Source: Alloactinosynnema sp. L-07 (GTDB taxonomy: Bacteria > Actinomycetota > Actinomycetes > Mycobacteriales > Pseudonocardiaceae). Taken from it: a stretch of 64,000 nt of DNA. The stretch lies in NCBI RefSeq assembly GCF_900070365.1, contig NZ_LN850107.1:6634001-6698000 (forward strand), in the 5' to 3' direction. A program made the translations under genes and the position numbers. Below, piece after piece: positions 11,427-22,436 of the stretch (within the stretch, counting starts at the first letter, position 1; the number at the start of each line of letters is the position of its first letter). Under the pieces are notes generated by a model. That model saw only the letters and a program-made list of their open reading frames with translations, was not told the DNA's origin and did not search any database.

Positions 11427-11588
11427 GAGCACGTTGAGGACTGGCGCACGCGATAGCCGCGCCGAGATGGCTCCTGGCGGCACGGCCGGATACGCCCACG
11501 GACAACTCCGGTATGCGGACGATCCGGCCGCACCACCAGGAGCCATCTCGATCACGACTCTCACGCACGCCAGTCCTCAGACGCGCTC

Positions 11589-11589
<1 letters not shown>
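11427..11589. repeat. About 163-bp imperfect palindrome between convergent genes
   Basis: The whole gap between the convergent transglycosylase and TPR genes is one long inverted repeat. Left arm blocks 11434-11446 (TTGAGGACTGGCG) and 11463-11476 (CGAGATGGCTCCTG) are mirrored at 11567-11579 and 11537-11550. Matching continues inwards through CGGCCGGAT and outwards through AGAGC at 11427 and GCTCT near 11585. It is far longer than a usual terminator stem and resembles a MITE, although it may also terminate transcription from both sides. Confidence 0.85.
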
Positions 11590-13401
<1,812 letters not shown>

Positions 13402-13406
13402 CCCCG

Positions 13407-13937
13407 ATGGCCGGGCGTGGGACGGAACGGGGCGGGCGACGCGGCGGGACATCCGCGGCGCGCAGGCCCGGCAGTGTCCGTCGCACGCGCCCGGCCGCGG
13501 CGGCGCCCGCGCGGGAACACACCGTCCGCCAGCCCGCCAAGCGGCGGGTGCGCGGCGGCCCGCTGGGCCTGTCGACGACGCGCCGTGCGGCCATCCTCGC
13601 CACAGTCGTGTGCGCGTTGGCCCTGAGTGTGGCGGTGCCGCTGCGGACCTACCTGTCCCAGCGGTCCGATGTGGAGATCCAGCAGCGGCGCCAGGCCGAG
13701 TTACGGGCCCAGGTCGAGCAGCTGGAGCAGCGCAAGGCCCAGTTGGCCGACCCGGCGCAGGTGCAGGCCGAGGCCAGGAAGAGATTGCGGTACGTGATGC
13801 CAGGGGAGACCCCCTACATGGTCGAGCTGCCCGCCGACGCGGGTGGTCCCGGCGCCGGTCAGCAGCCGAGCAAGCCCATCTCGCAGCAGGCCTGGTACCA
13901 GGCGCTGTGGGACTCGGTCCACGGAGCGGGCCGGTGA
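13407..13937 (+). CDS. FtsB/DivIC-like septum formation initiator
   Basis: A 176-residue single-pass membrane protein of the divisome. It has a long Arg/Ala/Gly-rich cytosolic N-terminus, one transmembrane helix (about residues 60-78, AILATVVCALALSVAVPL), then an extracytoplasmic coiled coil (VEIQQRRQAELRAQVEQLEQ). The conserved patch QAEARKRLRYVMPGETPYMV follows, typical of the DivIC/FtsB family. It starts five bases after eno. One TTA codon lies at 13701. The next gene starts inside its stop codon region. Confidence 0.9.
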   Translation: MAGRGTERGGRRGGTSAARRPGSVRRTRPAAAAPAREHTVRQPAKRRVRGGPLGLSTTRRAAILATVVCALALSVAVPLRTYLSQRSDVEIQQRRQAELRAQVEQLEQRKAQLADPAQVQAEARKRLRYVMPGETPYMVELPADAGGPGAGQQPSKPISQQAWYQALWDSVHGAGR

Positions 13938-14428
13938 CCCTCGAACCCGTCACCGACGCCGACATCGACATGGTCGCCCAGCAGCTCGGCCGGGTGCCCA
14001 GGGCCATCCGCGCGGTGGCCGCGCGCTGCCCGAGCGGGCACCCGTCGGTCATCCAGACCAGCCCGCGGCTGGAGGACGGCACGCCGTTCCCCACGCTGTA
14101 TTACCTGACCTGCTCGAAGCTCGCGTCGCTGATCAGCACGCTGGAGACGAGCGGCCTGATGAAAGAGATGACCGACCGCCTCGGCGAGGACGCGGAGCTG
14201 GCCGCCCAGTACCTGGCCGCGCACCGCGACTACCTCGCCGAACGCGACGCCATCGACTCGCTGGGCACCGACGTCAGCGCGGGCGGCATGCCCGGCCGGG
14301 TGAAGTGCCTGCACGTGCACGTCGCGCACGCGCTGGCCAAGGGCCCCGGCGTCAACCCGTTCGGGGACGAGGCGCTTGCACTGCTCGCCACGAACTGGCC
14401 GACCGGGGACTGCGCCCGCCCCGAGTGA
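13934..14428 (+). CDS. DUF501 family protein
   Basis: A 164-residue conserved actinobacterial protein of unknown function. The GTG start overlaps the preceding TGA (GTGA), showing translational coupling to the ftsB-like gene. Recognisable family text includes QLGRVPRAIRAVAARCPSGH, PTLYYLTC and GRVKCLHVHVAHAL, with conserved Cys and His residues that could bind metal. Conserved position next to the divisome gene and Ppx suggests an envelope or phosphate-related housekeeping role, which is only an inference. Confidence 0.88.
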   Translation: MTLEPVTDADIDMVAQQLGRVPRAIRAVAARCPSGHPSVIQTSPRLEDGTPFPTLYYLTCSKLASLISTLETSGLMKEMTDRLGEDAELAAQYLAAHRDYLAERDAIDSLGTDVSAGGMPGRVKCLHVHVAHALAKGPGVNPFGDEALALLATNWPTGDCARPE

Positions 14429-14697
14429 TCCACCCCGCCGTTACCGGTGGGTAGTCCGCGACGGCCTGCAACCCGAACGCGTCCACCGCTCGTCCATGGG
14501 TGGTGCGCGAGAGTTGTCAGGGGTGAACAAAGGGTGTCCGGAAGGGCAGCGGCAAACCGACTTCCGGCCCTATTTCGCCTCGTCTTGTAACGAGAACGGT
14601 GACTCATGGCTATGTATGAGGCAGGGTAGACAGTCGGAGGAGCGTCACCCAGGTCGGCTATTGGCCGGCGGACAGTCAACTGCGAGGGGAATCTGTA
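14429..14697 (+). promoter_or_regulatory. Candidate structured 5' leader of the lytic transglycosylase gene
   Basis: The 269-bp gap contains three small helices in a row: CCGGAAG/CTTCCGG (14538-14544 with 14561-14567), CTCGT/ACGAG (14579-14583 with 14590-14594) and CTCAT/ATGAG (14603-14607 with 14616-14620). A cis-acting RNA is plausible because actinobacterial lytic enzymes and resuscitation factors are often controlled by c-di-AMP riboswitches, but the known consensus is not convincingly visible here. Confidence 0.35.
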
Positions 14698-15942
14698 GTG
14701 AGTGCGAAGACCGGAGACAGGTCCGGCAGGGGTAAGCGCACTGGTAAGCGTCGTAGCGCCGCCGCGGCGGCGGGCGCACTGTTGATCGTCCCGGCGGTGG
14801 CCGCGGGCGAACCGGTGTATGTCTCAGCTGAAGACCCCACCAACGTGGCGTTGGCCCGTAGTGCGGGTGGCGGTCTGGTCGGATTGACCGACCCGTCCGA
14901 GGTGAGCGCCGACGGTTCGCTGCCGGAGTCCGCCGCGGTGGGCACGGGCGTGTTGGCGGCCGCGGGCAATCCTGGGGTGCTGGCGTTCGGCCCGGGCACG
15001 GTGCCCAGCGGCCCGCTCGGCATCCCGGGCACCATGCTCGACGCCTACATGCGCGCGGCGCAGACCTTGAACACCACGACACCCGGCTGCCATCTGGAGT
15101 GGTCACTGCTGGCCAGCATCGGCCGCATCGAGTCCAACCACGCCCGCGGCGGCCGGGTGGACGCCACCGGCACCACCGCCACCCCGATCCTGGGCCCGGT
15201 GCTCAACGGCGGCGGGTTCGCCGCCATCAGCGACACCGACGGCGGCAAGTACGACGGCGACAACCGCTGGGACCGCGCGGTCGGCCCGATGCAGTTCATC
15301 CCGTCGACCTGGAAGGGCTACGCCTCCGACGGCAACGGCGACGGCGAGACCAACCCGAACAACATCTTCGACGCCACCGTCGGCGCCGGGAAGTACCTGT
15401 GCAGCGGCGGGATGGACATGGCCAACCCGGCCAACCGCTACGCCGCGGTGTTCCGCTACAACCACTCCGACAGCTACGTCAAGACCGTGCTGCAGTGGGC
15501 GGACTCCTACGCCAAGGGCGTCACCCCGGTGCCGACCACGCCGGTCGCGCAGATTCAGCAGCTGGCCGCCCCGTCGCCGGGCCCCAACCCGCCCGCCCAG
15601 GGCGTGATCACCCCGCCCGCGACCACCACGCCGCCGGGAACGACCACCACGGCGCCGACGTCCTCATCGACGAGCTCGTCGACCCCGTCGCAGACCACCA
15701 CGACCACCGTGGACCCGACGACCACGACGACGTCGGAGCCCACCACGACGACCACCACGACCCCGACCTGCGGGCCGACCCCGACGCCGACCACAACGAC
15801 CACCACGACCACGGCGCCGACGACGACAACTTCGCAGACCCCGGACCCGTGCGAGCCGACCCCGACCCCGACCACCACGACGACGACCCCGACCACGACG
15901 TCGTCGGGAGCGGTCGGTTCGGGCATCCCCACGTCCCCGTGA
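14698..15942 (+). CDS. Secreted lytic transglycosylase with Thr/Pro-rich tail
   Basis: A 414-residue exported muralytic enzyme. The N-terminus has a basic stretch (GRGKRTGKRR) and a hydrophobic segment (AAAAAGALLIVPAVAAG). The SLT-type domain spans about residues 115-270, with probable catalytic Glu145 in GRIESNHARGG and the pattern AISDTDGGKYDGD, WDRAVGPMQFIPSTW and YNHSDSY. From about residue 285 on the chain is a low-complexity Thr/Pro/Ser linker of many TTTT runs, which may span the wall or be glycosylated. It is paralogous to the enzyme at 10599-11420. The minus-strand Val-rich reading of the tail is an artefact. Confidence 0.9.
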   Translation: MSAKTGDRSGRGKRTGKRRSAAAAAGALLIVPAVAAGEPVYVSAEDPTNVALARSAGGGLVGLTDPSEVSADGSLPESAAVGTGVLAAAGNPGVLAFGPGTVPSGPLGIPGTMLDAYMRAAQTLNTTTPGCHLEWSLLASIGRIESNHARGGRVDATGTTATPILGPVLNGGGFAAISDTDGGKYDGDNRWDRAVGPMQFIPSTWKGYASDGNGDGETNPNNIFDATVGAGKYLCSGGMDMANPANRYAAVFRYNHSDSYVKTVLQWADSYAKGVTPVPTTPVAQIQQLAAPSPGPNPPAQGVITPPATTTPPGTTTTAPTSSSTSSSTPSQTTTTTVDPTTTTTSEPTTTTTTTPTCGPTPTPTTTTTTTTAPTTTTSQTPDPCEPTPTPTTTTTTPTTTSSGAVGSGIPTSP

Positions 15943-15963
15943 TCGCACTCTATTAACACTGAA

Positions 15964-16015
15964 GACTCCGGCCGCTGTGCCCGCCCACGTAAGGGCAGGC
16001 ACAGCGGCCGGAGTC
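15964..16015. terminator. Bidirectional terminator
   Basis: A near-perfect hairpin with arms GACTCCGGCCGCTGTGCC and its complement GGCACAGCGGCCGGAGTC lies between the convergent transglycosylase and cyclophilin genes. Confidence 0.88.
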
Positions 16016-16028
16016 GTTGGGGAAAGAG

Positions 16029-16526
16029 TTAGAGGATCTCGGCCTTGGTGATCACGACGTCCTCGACCGGCACGTCCCCGTGGCCGCCCTTGGAGCCCGT
16101 GCGCACGGCCCCGATGCTGTCCACAGTGGCCTGGCCCTCGATCACCTTGCCGAACACCGTGTAGCCCCAGCCCTGTGGGGTCGGCGCGGAGTGGTTGAGG
16201 AAGTCGTTGTTCGAGGTGTTGATGAAGAACTGCGCCGTGGCCGAATGCGGCGCCGACGTCCGTGCCATCGCGACTGTGTAATGCAGATTCTTCAGTCCGT
16301 TGGACGCCTCGTTCTCGACCGGCGCCTGGGTCGGCTTCTGGGACATGCCCGGCTCGAAGCCGCCGCCCTGGATCATGAAGTTCGGGATGACGCGGTGGAA
16401 GACCGTGCCGTCGTAGTGGCCGTTCTTCACGTACTCGATGAAGTTCTCGACCGTCTTCGGAGCCTTCTCGGCATCGAGCTGGAGGACGATCTCGCCGTGG
16501 GTGGTGTGCAGCTTGACGTTGGTCAT
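16029..16526 (-). CDS. Peptidyl-prolyl cis-trans isomerase, cyclophilin type
   Basis: A 165-residue cytosolic cyclophilin (PpiB-like) that speeds prolyl bond isomerisation in protein folding. Active-site signatures are [15 protein letters not shown] with the catalytic Arg, and [15 protein letters not shown]; the end matches [12 protein letters not shown]. It has no signal peptide when started at [16 protein letters not shown] (16526). A longer frame upstream is antisense to the Ppx gene. It is transcribed divergently from ppx with 34 bp between starts. Confidence 0.95.
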   Translation of the reverse strand: MTNVKLHTTHGEIVLQLDAEKAPKTVENFIEYVKNGHYDGTVFHRVIPNFMIQGGGFEPGMSQKPTQAPVENEASNGLKNLHYTVAMARTSAPHSATAQFFINTSNNDFLNHSAPTPQGWGYTVFGKVIEGQATVDSIGAVRTGSKGGHGDVPVEDVVITKAEIL

Positions 16527-16560
16527 GCCCTGAATCCTGCCCACTCCTAGGCTGCTGTGC

Positions 16561-17532
16561 ATGAGCAGGGTTGCCGCGATCGACTGTGGGACGAACTCCA
16601 TCCGCCTTCTCGTCGCCGATGTGACATACCGCGATGACGGATCGTGCTGGTTGCGCGACGTGCATCGGGAGATGCGGATCGTGCGGCTCGGCGAAGGGGT
16701 GGACGCGACCGGGCGGCTGTCGGACGCCGCGCTGGCCCGCACGCGCGCCGCGCTGGCCGACTACACCGCCGTGGTCCGCCGCAAGGGCGCGGAGCGGGTG
16801 CGCATGGTGGCCACCTCCGCCACCCGCGACGCGGGCAACCGAGACGAGTTCTTCGGTATGACCCTCGATGTGCTCGGGGTCGAGGCCGAGGTCATCAGCG
16901 GTGACGAGGAGGCCAGGCTGTCCTTCGCGGGCGCCGTCAGCGATCTTGAGCCGGGGGACGGTCCGTTCCTGGTCACCGACATCGGCGGCGGGTCCACGGA
17001 GTTCGTCGTGGGCACCTGGGACGGGGTCAAGGCCACCGTCGAGGCCGCGCGCTCGGTCGACATCGGTTGTGTCCGGCTCACCGAGCGGGCGCTGCGGTCG
17101 GACCCGCCCACCGCCGACGAGATCGCCGCCGCGCGGGCGATCGCCGACGACGTGCTCGCCGAGGCCTTCGCCGCGGTGCCGGTCGGCCGGGCACGGACCT
17201 GGGTGGGGGTGGCGGGCACGGTGACGACCCTGTCGGGCCTGATCCAGGATCTGCCCGCCTACGACCCCGAGCTCATCCACCTGTCCCGATTGGGACTGCC
17301 CGACATCCGTGACACGGCAAGTCGCCTGCTCACCGCCAGTCACGATGAGCGGGCCGCGCTGCCGGTGATGCACCCCGGTCGGGTGGATGTCATCTGCGGC
17401 GGCGCTTTGATCGTGCAATGTATCGCTGAGCGGCTAGTTTGTGAGACGGGAATCACAGAGTTGCTCGTGAGCGAGCACGACATCTTGGATGGGATCGCGT
17501 TGTCGACGACCGAGAGCCCTGACCGTGCGTGA
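16561..17532 (+). CDS. Ppx/GppA exopolyphosphatase family protein
   Basis: A 323-residue member of the ASKHA fold family that hydrolyses polyphosphate or (p)ppGpp. The phosphate-binding loops are visible as [13 protein letters not shown] near the N-terminus and [13 protein letters not shown] around residues 140-152. The later motif [11 protein letters not shown] and the terminal [15 protein letters not shown] are also typical. It is a short, single-module version common in actinobacteria. Substrate choice between polyphosphate and pppGpp cannot be told from the sequence. Confidence 0.93.
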   Translation: MSRVAAIDCGTNSIRLLVADVTYRDDGSCWLRDVHREMRIVRLGEGVDATGRLSDAALARTRAALADYTAVVRRKGAERVRMVATSATRDAGNRDEFFGMTLDVLGVEAEVISGDEEARLSFAGAVSDLEPGDGPFLVTDIGGGSTEFVVGTWDGVKATVEAARSVDIGCVRLTERALRSDPPTADEIAAARAIADDVLAEAFAAVPVGRARTWVGVAGTVTTLSGLIQDLPAYDPELIHLSRLGLPDIRDTASRLLTASHDERAALPVMHPGRVDVICGGALIVQCIAERLVCETGITELLVSEHDILDGIALSTTESPDRA

Positions 17533-17796
17533 CGGATCAAGTACGTCCCAACACTGCCCTGGCTCAAATTGGACACAGCCACCGTTCGCCTACCGGGCAC
17601 TTGACGCCGCAGATATCCCCCAAATGGATGAACATGGGTCGATTGTGACTCGTTTGTGACGTCTAAGAGCGCCGGTCGATTCGCCCCTCCGGTTAACTTC
17701 CACTCACTTTCGGAGCGGGCGGTACCGCTTCGTGACGACGGAGCCGAATGGCGGACAGCCCCAAAGCACGTCGAACCCGAGCCTGGGAGGAGACCC

Positions 17797-19461
17797 ATGC
17801 GCAAACCACGCTGGATAGCAGCGTCGGTGATGCCCCTTGCACTCGCGCTCACGATCGCGGGCTGTGCTGGCGGCGGTGACAACTCGAACAGCGGTACCCC
17901 GGGTGGCAGCGGTGACGCAGGCGACCCGAACGGCAAGCTGAGCGCGTTCGGCACTGAGCCCGAGAACCCCCTGATCCCCGGCAACACGACCGAAGCAGGC
18001 GGCAGCAAGGTTGTCCGCGCCCTGTGGACCGGTCTGACCGAGTACGACGCGGTCACGGGCGAGTCTAAGAACGCCCACGCCGAGAAGATCGAGACCAAGG
18101 ACTCCAAGGTCTTCACGGTCAAGCTCAAGTCGGGCTGGAAGTTCCACGACGGCACCGACGTCACGGCCAAGAGCTACGTCGACGCCTGGAACTACACCGC
18201 CTACAGCCCCAACGGGCAGCAGGGCGCGAGCTTCTTCGAGCAGGTCGACGGCTACAAGGACGTCCACACCTCGGACCCGGACGGCGCGTCCGGCCCGCAG
18301 GCGGCTCCTGAGCCCGCCAGCAAGACCATGAAGGGCCTGAAGGTCATCGATGACTCGACCTTCGAGATCACCCTGGCCGCGTCCTTCTCGGTGTTCCCGC
18401 TGAAGTTCGGCTACAACCCGTTCTACCCGCTGCCGAACTCCTTCTTCACCGACCAGAAGGCGTTCGAGGCCAAGCCGATCGGCAACGGCCCGTTCAAGTT
18501 CGTCTCCCGGACGCCGAACGCCGACATCACCCTGACCCGGTACGACGAGTTCAAGGGCGAGGGCAAGCCGAAGTTCAAGGACCTGGTCTTCAAGATCTTC
18601 GAGACCAACGAGGCCGCCTACACCGCGACCGTCGCCGGTGAGCTTGACTTCCTCGACACCGTCCCGGCCTCCGGCATCGCGGGTGGCAAGTACAAGGCCG
18701 ACCTCAAGGACCGCAACGGCTCCACGCCGTACATGGGCAACCAGGTCCTGGCCTTCCCGCTCTACCAGCCGCAGTGGCAGAACGTCGACCTGCGCAAGGC
18801 CGTCTCGCTGGCGATCGACCGCAAGTCGATCACCGACAAGATCTTCGAAGGCACCCGCATCCCGGCCGACGGCTGGGTCAACCCGGCGGTCCCCGGCTAC
18901 ATCAAGGGCCAGTGTGGCGATCTGTGCACCTACAACCCGGAGAAGGCCAAGGAGCACCTGGCCAAGTCCGGCTTCAAGGGCACGATCGACTTGACCACCA
19001 ACGCCGATGGCGGTCACAAGGAGTGGATGACCGCCACCTGCAACAGCATCAAGAACGCCCTGGGTCTGGAGTGCACCTACACCCCGATCGCGACGTTCGC
19101 CGAGACCCGCCAGAAGATCAACGGCAAGCAGGTCTCCGCCATCTACCGTGCGGGCTGGATCGCGGACTACCCGTCGATCGAGAACTTCATGAACCAGCTC
19201 TACCGCACCGGTGCGTCGTCCAACGACGGCGACTACTCCAACAAGACGCTGGACGAGATCCTGGTTCGCGCCGACGCCGCTCCCACCGTGGAAGAGGCGA
19301 ACAAGCTGTACCAGGAGGGCGAGCGCATCCTCGCTGAGGACATGCCCGCGATCCCGCTGTGGAACCAGACCGCCCAGTACGGCTGGTCGGAGCGGATCGA
19401 CAACGCGCGCCTGAGCTCGCTGCGTGAACTCGACCTCACCACGGTGACGGTCAAGAAGTAG
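17797..19461 (+). CDS. Oligopeptide ABC transporter, substrate-binding lipoprotein
   Basis: A 554-residue family 5 extracellular solute-binding protein (OppA/DppA type). The ATG at 17797 follows GGGAGGAG and gives a lipoprotein signal with lipobox TIAGC (Cys23) and a Gly/Ser/Asn-rich linker. Family motifs include FTVKLKSGWKFHDGTDVTAKSY-like text and LRKAVSLAIDRKSI. It is the first gene of a five-gene importer operon; a hairpin after it probably lets it be made in excess over the membrane parts. An in-frame upstream extension from 17656 lacks signal character and is not used. Confidence 0.95.
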   Translation: MRKPRWIAASVMPLALALTIAGCAGGGDNSNSGTPGGSGDAGDPNGKLSAFGTEPENPLIPGNTTEAGGSKVVRALWTGLTEYDAVTGESKNAHAEKIETKDSKVFTVKLKSGWKFHDGTDVTAKSYVDAWNYTAYSPNGQQGASFFEQVDGYKDVHTSDPDGASGPQAAPEPASKTMKGLKVIDDSTFEITLAASFSVFPLKFGYNPFYPLPNSFFTDQKAFEAKPIGNGPFKFVSRTPNADITLTRYDEFKGEGKPKFKDLVFKIFETNEAAYTATVAGELDFLDTVPASGIAGGKYKADLKDRNGSTPYMGNQVLAFPLYQPQWQNVDLRKAVSLAIDRKSITDKIFEGTRIPADGWVNPAVPGYIKGQCGDLCTYNPEKAKEHLAKSGFKGTIDLTTNADGGHKEWMTATCNSIKNALGLECTYTPIATFAETRQKINGKQVSAIYRAGWIADYPSIENFMNQLYRTGASSNDGDYSNKTLDEILVRADAAPTVEEANKLYQEGERILAEDMPAIPLWNQTAQYGWSERIDNARLSSLRELDLTTVTVKK

Positions 19462-19470
19462 CCAGTGATC

Positions 19471-19513
19471 ACTCCGGGCCGGGGTGCGGCGATCCCGCAC
19501 CCCGGCCCGGAGT
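19471..19513 (+). terminator. Intra-operon hairpin after the binding-protein gene
   Basis: Arms ACTCCGGGCCGGGGTGCGG and CCGCACCCCGGCCCGGAGT flank a 5-base loop, followed by AGGTTAGGAGAA and the permease start. Such partial terminators after the first gene are common in peptide importer operons and raise the ratio of binding protein to permease. Confidence 0.8.
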
Positions 19514-19531
19514 CAGGTTAGGAGAACTCTC

Positions 19532-20458
19532 ATGGGACGTTATGTCCTGCGCCGGCTACTTCAACTCATCCCGGTGTTCATCGGGACCACATTCCTCATC
19601 TACTGGCTGGTCTGGAGCCTGCCCGGCGACCCGTTCGCCGGTAAGTGCGGCGACCGCCCCTGCCCCGACGCCTACGTGGCGATGATGCAGGACAAGTTCA
19701 ACCTCAACGACCCGCTGGTCGTGCAGTACGGCAAGTACATGCTCAACCTGATCCAGGGTGACTTCGGCCAGAACTTCCGCCTGCAGGATGTCGGCACCCT
19801 GATCGGCAACGCCTACCCGAACACGATCAAGCTCGCCGTGGTCGCGCTGATCATCGAGGCCATCATCGGCCTCACCGCGGGCATCCTCACCGGTCTGCGC
19901 GGTCGGGGCTTCCTCGACAACCTGACCCTGGTGTCGACCCTGTTCCTGATCTCGCTGCCCGTGTTCGTCACCGGCTTCGTCATCCAGATCAGCTTCGGTC
20001 TCGAACTCGGCTGGATCAAGCCGACGGTGTCGGCCAAGGCGCCGTGGATCGAGCTGATCGCGCCTGGTTTCGTGCTCGGCAGCCTGTCGATGGCGTACGT
20101 GACCCGGTTGACCCGGACATCGATCGCCGAGAACAAGCGCGCCGACTTCGTGCGGACCGCGGTGGCCAAGGGCCTGCCGCAGAGCCGGGTGGTCGGCGTG
20201 CACCTGCTGCGCAACTCCGCGATCCCCGTCCTCACCTTCCTCGGCACCGACCTCGGCTCCCTCATGGGCGGCGCGATCGTCACCGAAGGCATCTTCGACA
20301 TCAAGGGCATCGGCAACCTCGTCTACCGGGGAATCATCGCCAAGGACGGCGTCATCGTGACCGGTGTGGTCGCGCTGCTGGTCGTCGTCTACCTGCTGTC
20401 GAACCTTCTGGTGGACATGCTCTACGCCGTTCTCGACCCAAGGATTCGCTATGACTGA
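19532..20458 (+). CDS. Oligopeptide ABC transporter permease (OppB/DppB type)
   Basis: A 308-residue inner-membrane permease with six or so hydrophobic segments; the first is RRLLQLIPVFIGTTFLIYWL. The EAA loop that contacts the ATPases is seen as DFVRTAVAKGLPQSRVVGVH. The ATG at 19532 has AGGAGAA just upstream; the longer frame from 19484 runs through the hairpin and is rejected. Its stop overlaps the next permease start by eight bases. Confidence 0.95.
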   Translation: MGRYVLRRLLQLIPVFIGTTFLIYWLVWSLPGDPFAGKCGDRPCPDAYVAMMQDKFNLNDPLVVQYGKYMLNLIQGDFGQNFRLQDVGTLIGNAYPNTIKLAVVALIIEAIIGLTAGILTGLRGRGFLDNLTLVSTLFLISLPVFVTGFVIQISFGLELGWIKPTVSAKAPWIELIAPGFVLGSLSMAYVTRLTRTSIAENKRADFVRTAVAKGLPQSRVVGVHLLRNSAIPVLTFLGTDLGSLMGGAIVTEGIFDIKGIGNLVYRGIIAKDGVIVTGVVALLVVVYLLSNLLVDMLYAVLDPRIRYD

Positions 20459-21395
20459 CCCGAGTGCTGCCTCGACGGTGGCCCCGGCGGAGGACTTCGT
20501 CACCGCCGCGGAACACGTCGAGTCGAACAAGCCCCGCAGCCTCGCCTCGGACGCCTGGCACGACCTGCGCAGGCGGCCGCTGTTCCTGGTCTCGGGTGCG
20601 CTGATTCTTTTCATCCTGCTCATGGCCGCGTGGCCGAGCCTGTTCACCTCGGTGGACCCGACGGCGGCCGACCTGCAGAACAGCCGCCAGCCACCGTCGG
20701 CGCAGGCCTGGTTCGGCTATGACACCCAGGGATCGGACATCTTCGCGCGGGTCATCTACGGCGCGCGGGCATCGATCATCGTCGGGGTGTGCGCGACGAT
20801 GGCGACGGTGCTGATCGGTGGCACGCTCGGGCTGCTCGCCGGCTTCTACGGCGGCTGGCTGGACGGGCTCATGTCCCGTATCGCCGACGTGTTCTTCGGC
20901 CTGCCGTTCGTGCTCGGCGCCATCGTGATCCTGTCGAGCCTGAGCACCACGGGCACGCAGAACGTCGCGCAGATCATGTTCCTGGTGATCCTGTCGATCT
21001 CGGTGCTGTCCTGGCCGGTCTGCATGCGCATCATGCGGTCGGCCGCGATCACCGCCAAGAACCAGGACTACGTCAAGGCCGCGAGGGCGCTCGGCGCCAG
21101 CTCGTCGCGGATCATCCTGCGACACATGCTGCCCAACGCGATCGCGCCCGTCCTCGTCTACGCCACGATCGCGCTCGGCGCGTTCATCGGCGCCGAGGCG
21201 ACGCTGTCGTTCCTGGGACTGGGCCTGCGTTCCCCGGTCGTGTCGTGGGGCGTCATGATCGCCGACGCCCGCGACTGGATCCGGGTCTCGCCGCACATCC
21301 TGCTGTTCCCGGCGGCATTCCTGACCGCGACCGTGCTGGCCTTCGTGATGCTCGGCGACGCCGTGCGCGAAGCGCTGGACCCGAAGATGAGGTAA
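20451..21395 (+). CDS. Oligopeptide ABC transporter permease (OppC/DppC type)
   Basis: A 314-residue permease with a cytosolic N-terminal segment, then the OppC-N region (RRRPLFLVSGALILFILL). The GSDIFARVIYGARASI segment marks the start of the BPD_transp_1 domain, and the EAA loop reads QDYVKAARALGASSSRIILRH. It pairs with the upstream OppB-like protein to form the translocation pore. The ATG at 20451 lies within the 3' end of the previous gene, consistent with coupling. Confidence 0.95.
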   Translation: MTDPSAASTVAPAEDFVTAAEHVESNKPRSLASDAWHDLRRRPLFLVSGALILFILLMAAWPSLFTSVDPTAADLQNSRQPPSAQAWFGYDTQGSDIFARVIYGARASIIVGVCATMATVLIGGTLGLLAGFYGGWLDGLMSRIADVFFGLPFVLGAIVILSSLSTTGTQNVAQIMFLVILSISVLSWPVCMRIMRSAAITAKNQDYVKAARALGASSSRIILRHMLPNAIAPVLVYATIALGAFIGAEATLSFLGLGLRSPVVSWGVMIADARDWIRVSPHILLFPAAFLTATVLAFVMLGDAVREALDPKMR

Positions 21396-21401
21396 GGCGG
21401 A

Positions 21402-22436
21402 ATGTCCGCGAACACAACAGAGTCCACTCAGGACGCCCACGAGGTCGATCCGAGTGCCCCGCTGCTGCAGGTGGAGGACCTCTACGTCGAGTTCCGCACC
21501 CGCGACGGCGTCGCCAAGGTGCTCAACGGCGTGAGCTACCACGTCGAGGCTGGCGAGACCCTCGCCGTGCTCGGCGAGTCCGGCTCCGGCAAGAGCGTCA
21601 CCGCGCAGACCATCATGGGCATCCTCGACATGCCGCCCGGCTTCATCACCGGCGGCTCGGTCAAGTTCCACGGCGAGGAGCTGCTGACCGCCACACCCAA
21701 GCGGCGGCGGGAGGTGCGGGCGTCGGGCATCGCCATGATCTTCCAGGACGCCCTGTCCGCGCTCAACCCGGTTTTCACCGTCGGCTTCCAGATCGAGGAG
21801 CAGCTGCGCCTGCGCCGCGGGATGTCCAAGAAGGACGCTCGCAAGCGGGCCATCGAACTGCTCGACCAGGTGAAGATCCCCAACGCCAAGGGGCGCGTGC
21901 GGCAGTACCCGCACGAGTTCTCCGGCGGCATGCGGCAGCGCGCGATGATCGCGATGTCGCTGGCGCTGGACCCGGAGATGCTCATCGCCGACGAGCCCAC
22001 CACCGCACTGGACGTCACCGTGCAGGCCCAGATCATGGACCTGCTCAAGGAGATCCAGGTCGAGCGGAACATGGGCCTGATCCTGATCACCCACGACCTC
22101 GGCGTGGTCGCCGAGGTCGCCGACCGGATCGCGGTGATGTACGCGGGCCGCATCGTCGAGCAGTCCGACGCGCCTGCGCTCTACCGCAGGCCGGGGCATC
22201 CCTACACCAAGGGCCTGCTCGAATCGCTGCCCCGGCTCGACCAGCGCGGTCAGGAACTGGCCACCATCAAGGGTCTGCCGCCGAGCCTGCTGCGCATCCC
22301 CAGCGGCTGCCCGTTCCACCCGCGCTGTCCCATGGTCCAGGACGTCTGCAAGACCGACGTGCCCGAGCAGCACCGGCTCGTGCCCGGCCGGATGAGCGCC
22401 TGCCACTTCGCCGAGGAGCTGATCGCCGGTGACTGA
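21402..22436 (+). CDS. Oligopeptide ABC transporter ATPase (OppD/DppD type)
   Basis: A 344-residue nucleotide-binding subunit that powers import. Walker A GESGSGKS, signature FSGGMRQRA, Walker [13 protein letters not shown] and the H-loop [14 protein letters not shown] are all intact. The C-terminal oligo_HPY extension contains the Cys-rich end [17 protein letters not shown] seen in this subgroup. It starts six bases after the permease gene and its stop overlaps the next ATPase gene. Confidence 0.95.
   Translation: MSANTTESTQDAHEVDPSAPLLQVEDLYVEFRTRDGVAKVLNGVSYHVEAGETLAVLGESGSGKSVTAQTIMGILDMPPGFITGGSVKFHGEELLTATPKRRREVRASGIAMIFQDALSALNPVFTVGFQIEEQLRLRRGMSKKDARKRAIELLDQVKIPNAKGRVRQYPHEFSGGMRQRAMIAMSLALDPEMLIADEPTTALDVTVQAQIMDLLKEIQVERNMGLILITHDLGVVAEVADRIAVMYAGRIVEQSDAPALYRRPGHPYTKGLLESLPRLDQRGQELATIKGLPPSLLRIPSGCPFHPRCPMVQDVCKTDVPEQHRLVPGRMSACHFAEELIAGD

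Noticed and set aside
15555-15959. Val/Gly-rich minus-strand frame
   Set aside because: Antisense of the Thr-rich tail of the lytic transglycosylase.
17656-17796. N-terminal extension of the peptide-binding protein
   Set aside because: The lipoprotein signal and the ribosome-binding site both point to ATG 17797.
17704-19500. 598-codon minus-strand open frame
   Set aside because: Antisense shadow of the binding-protein gene, with no recognisable protein features.
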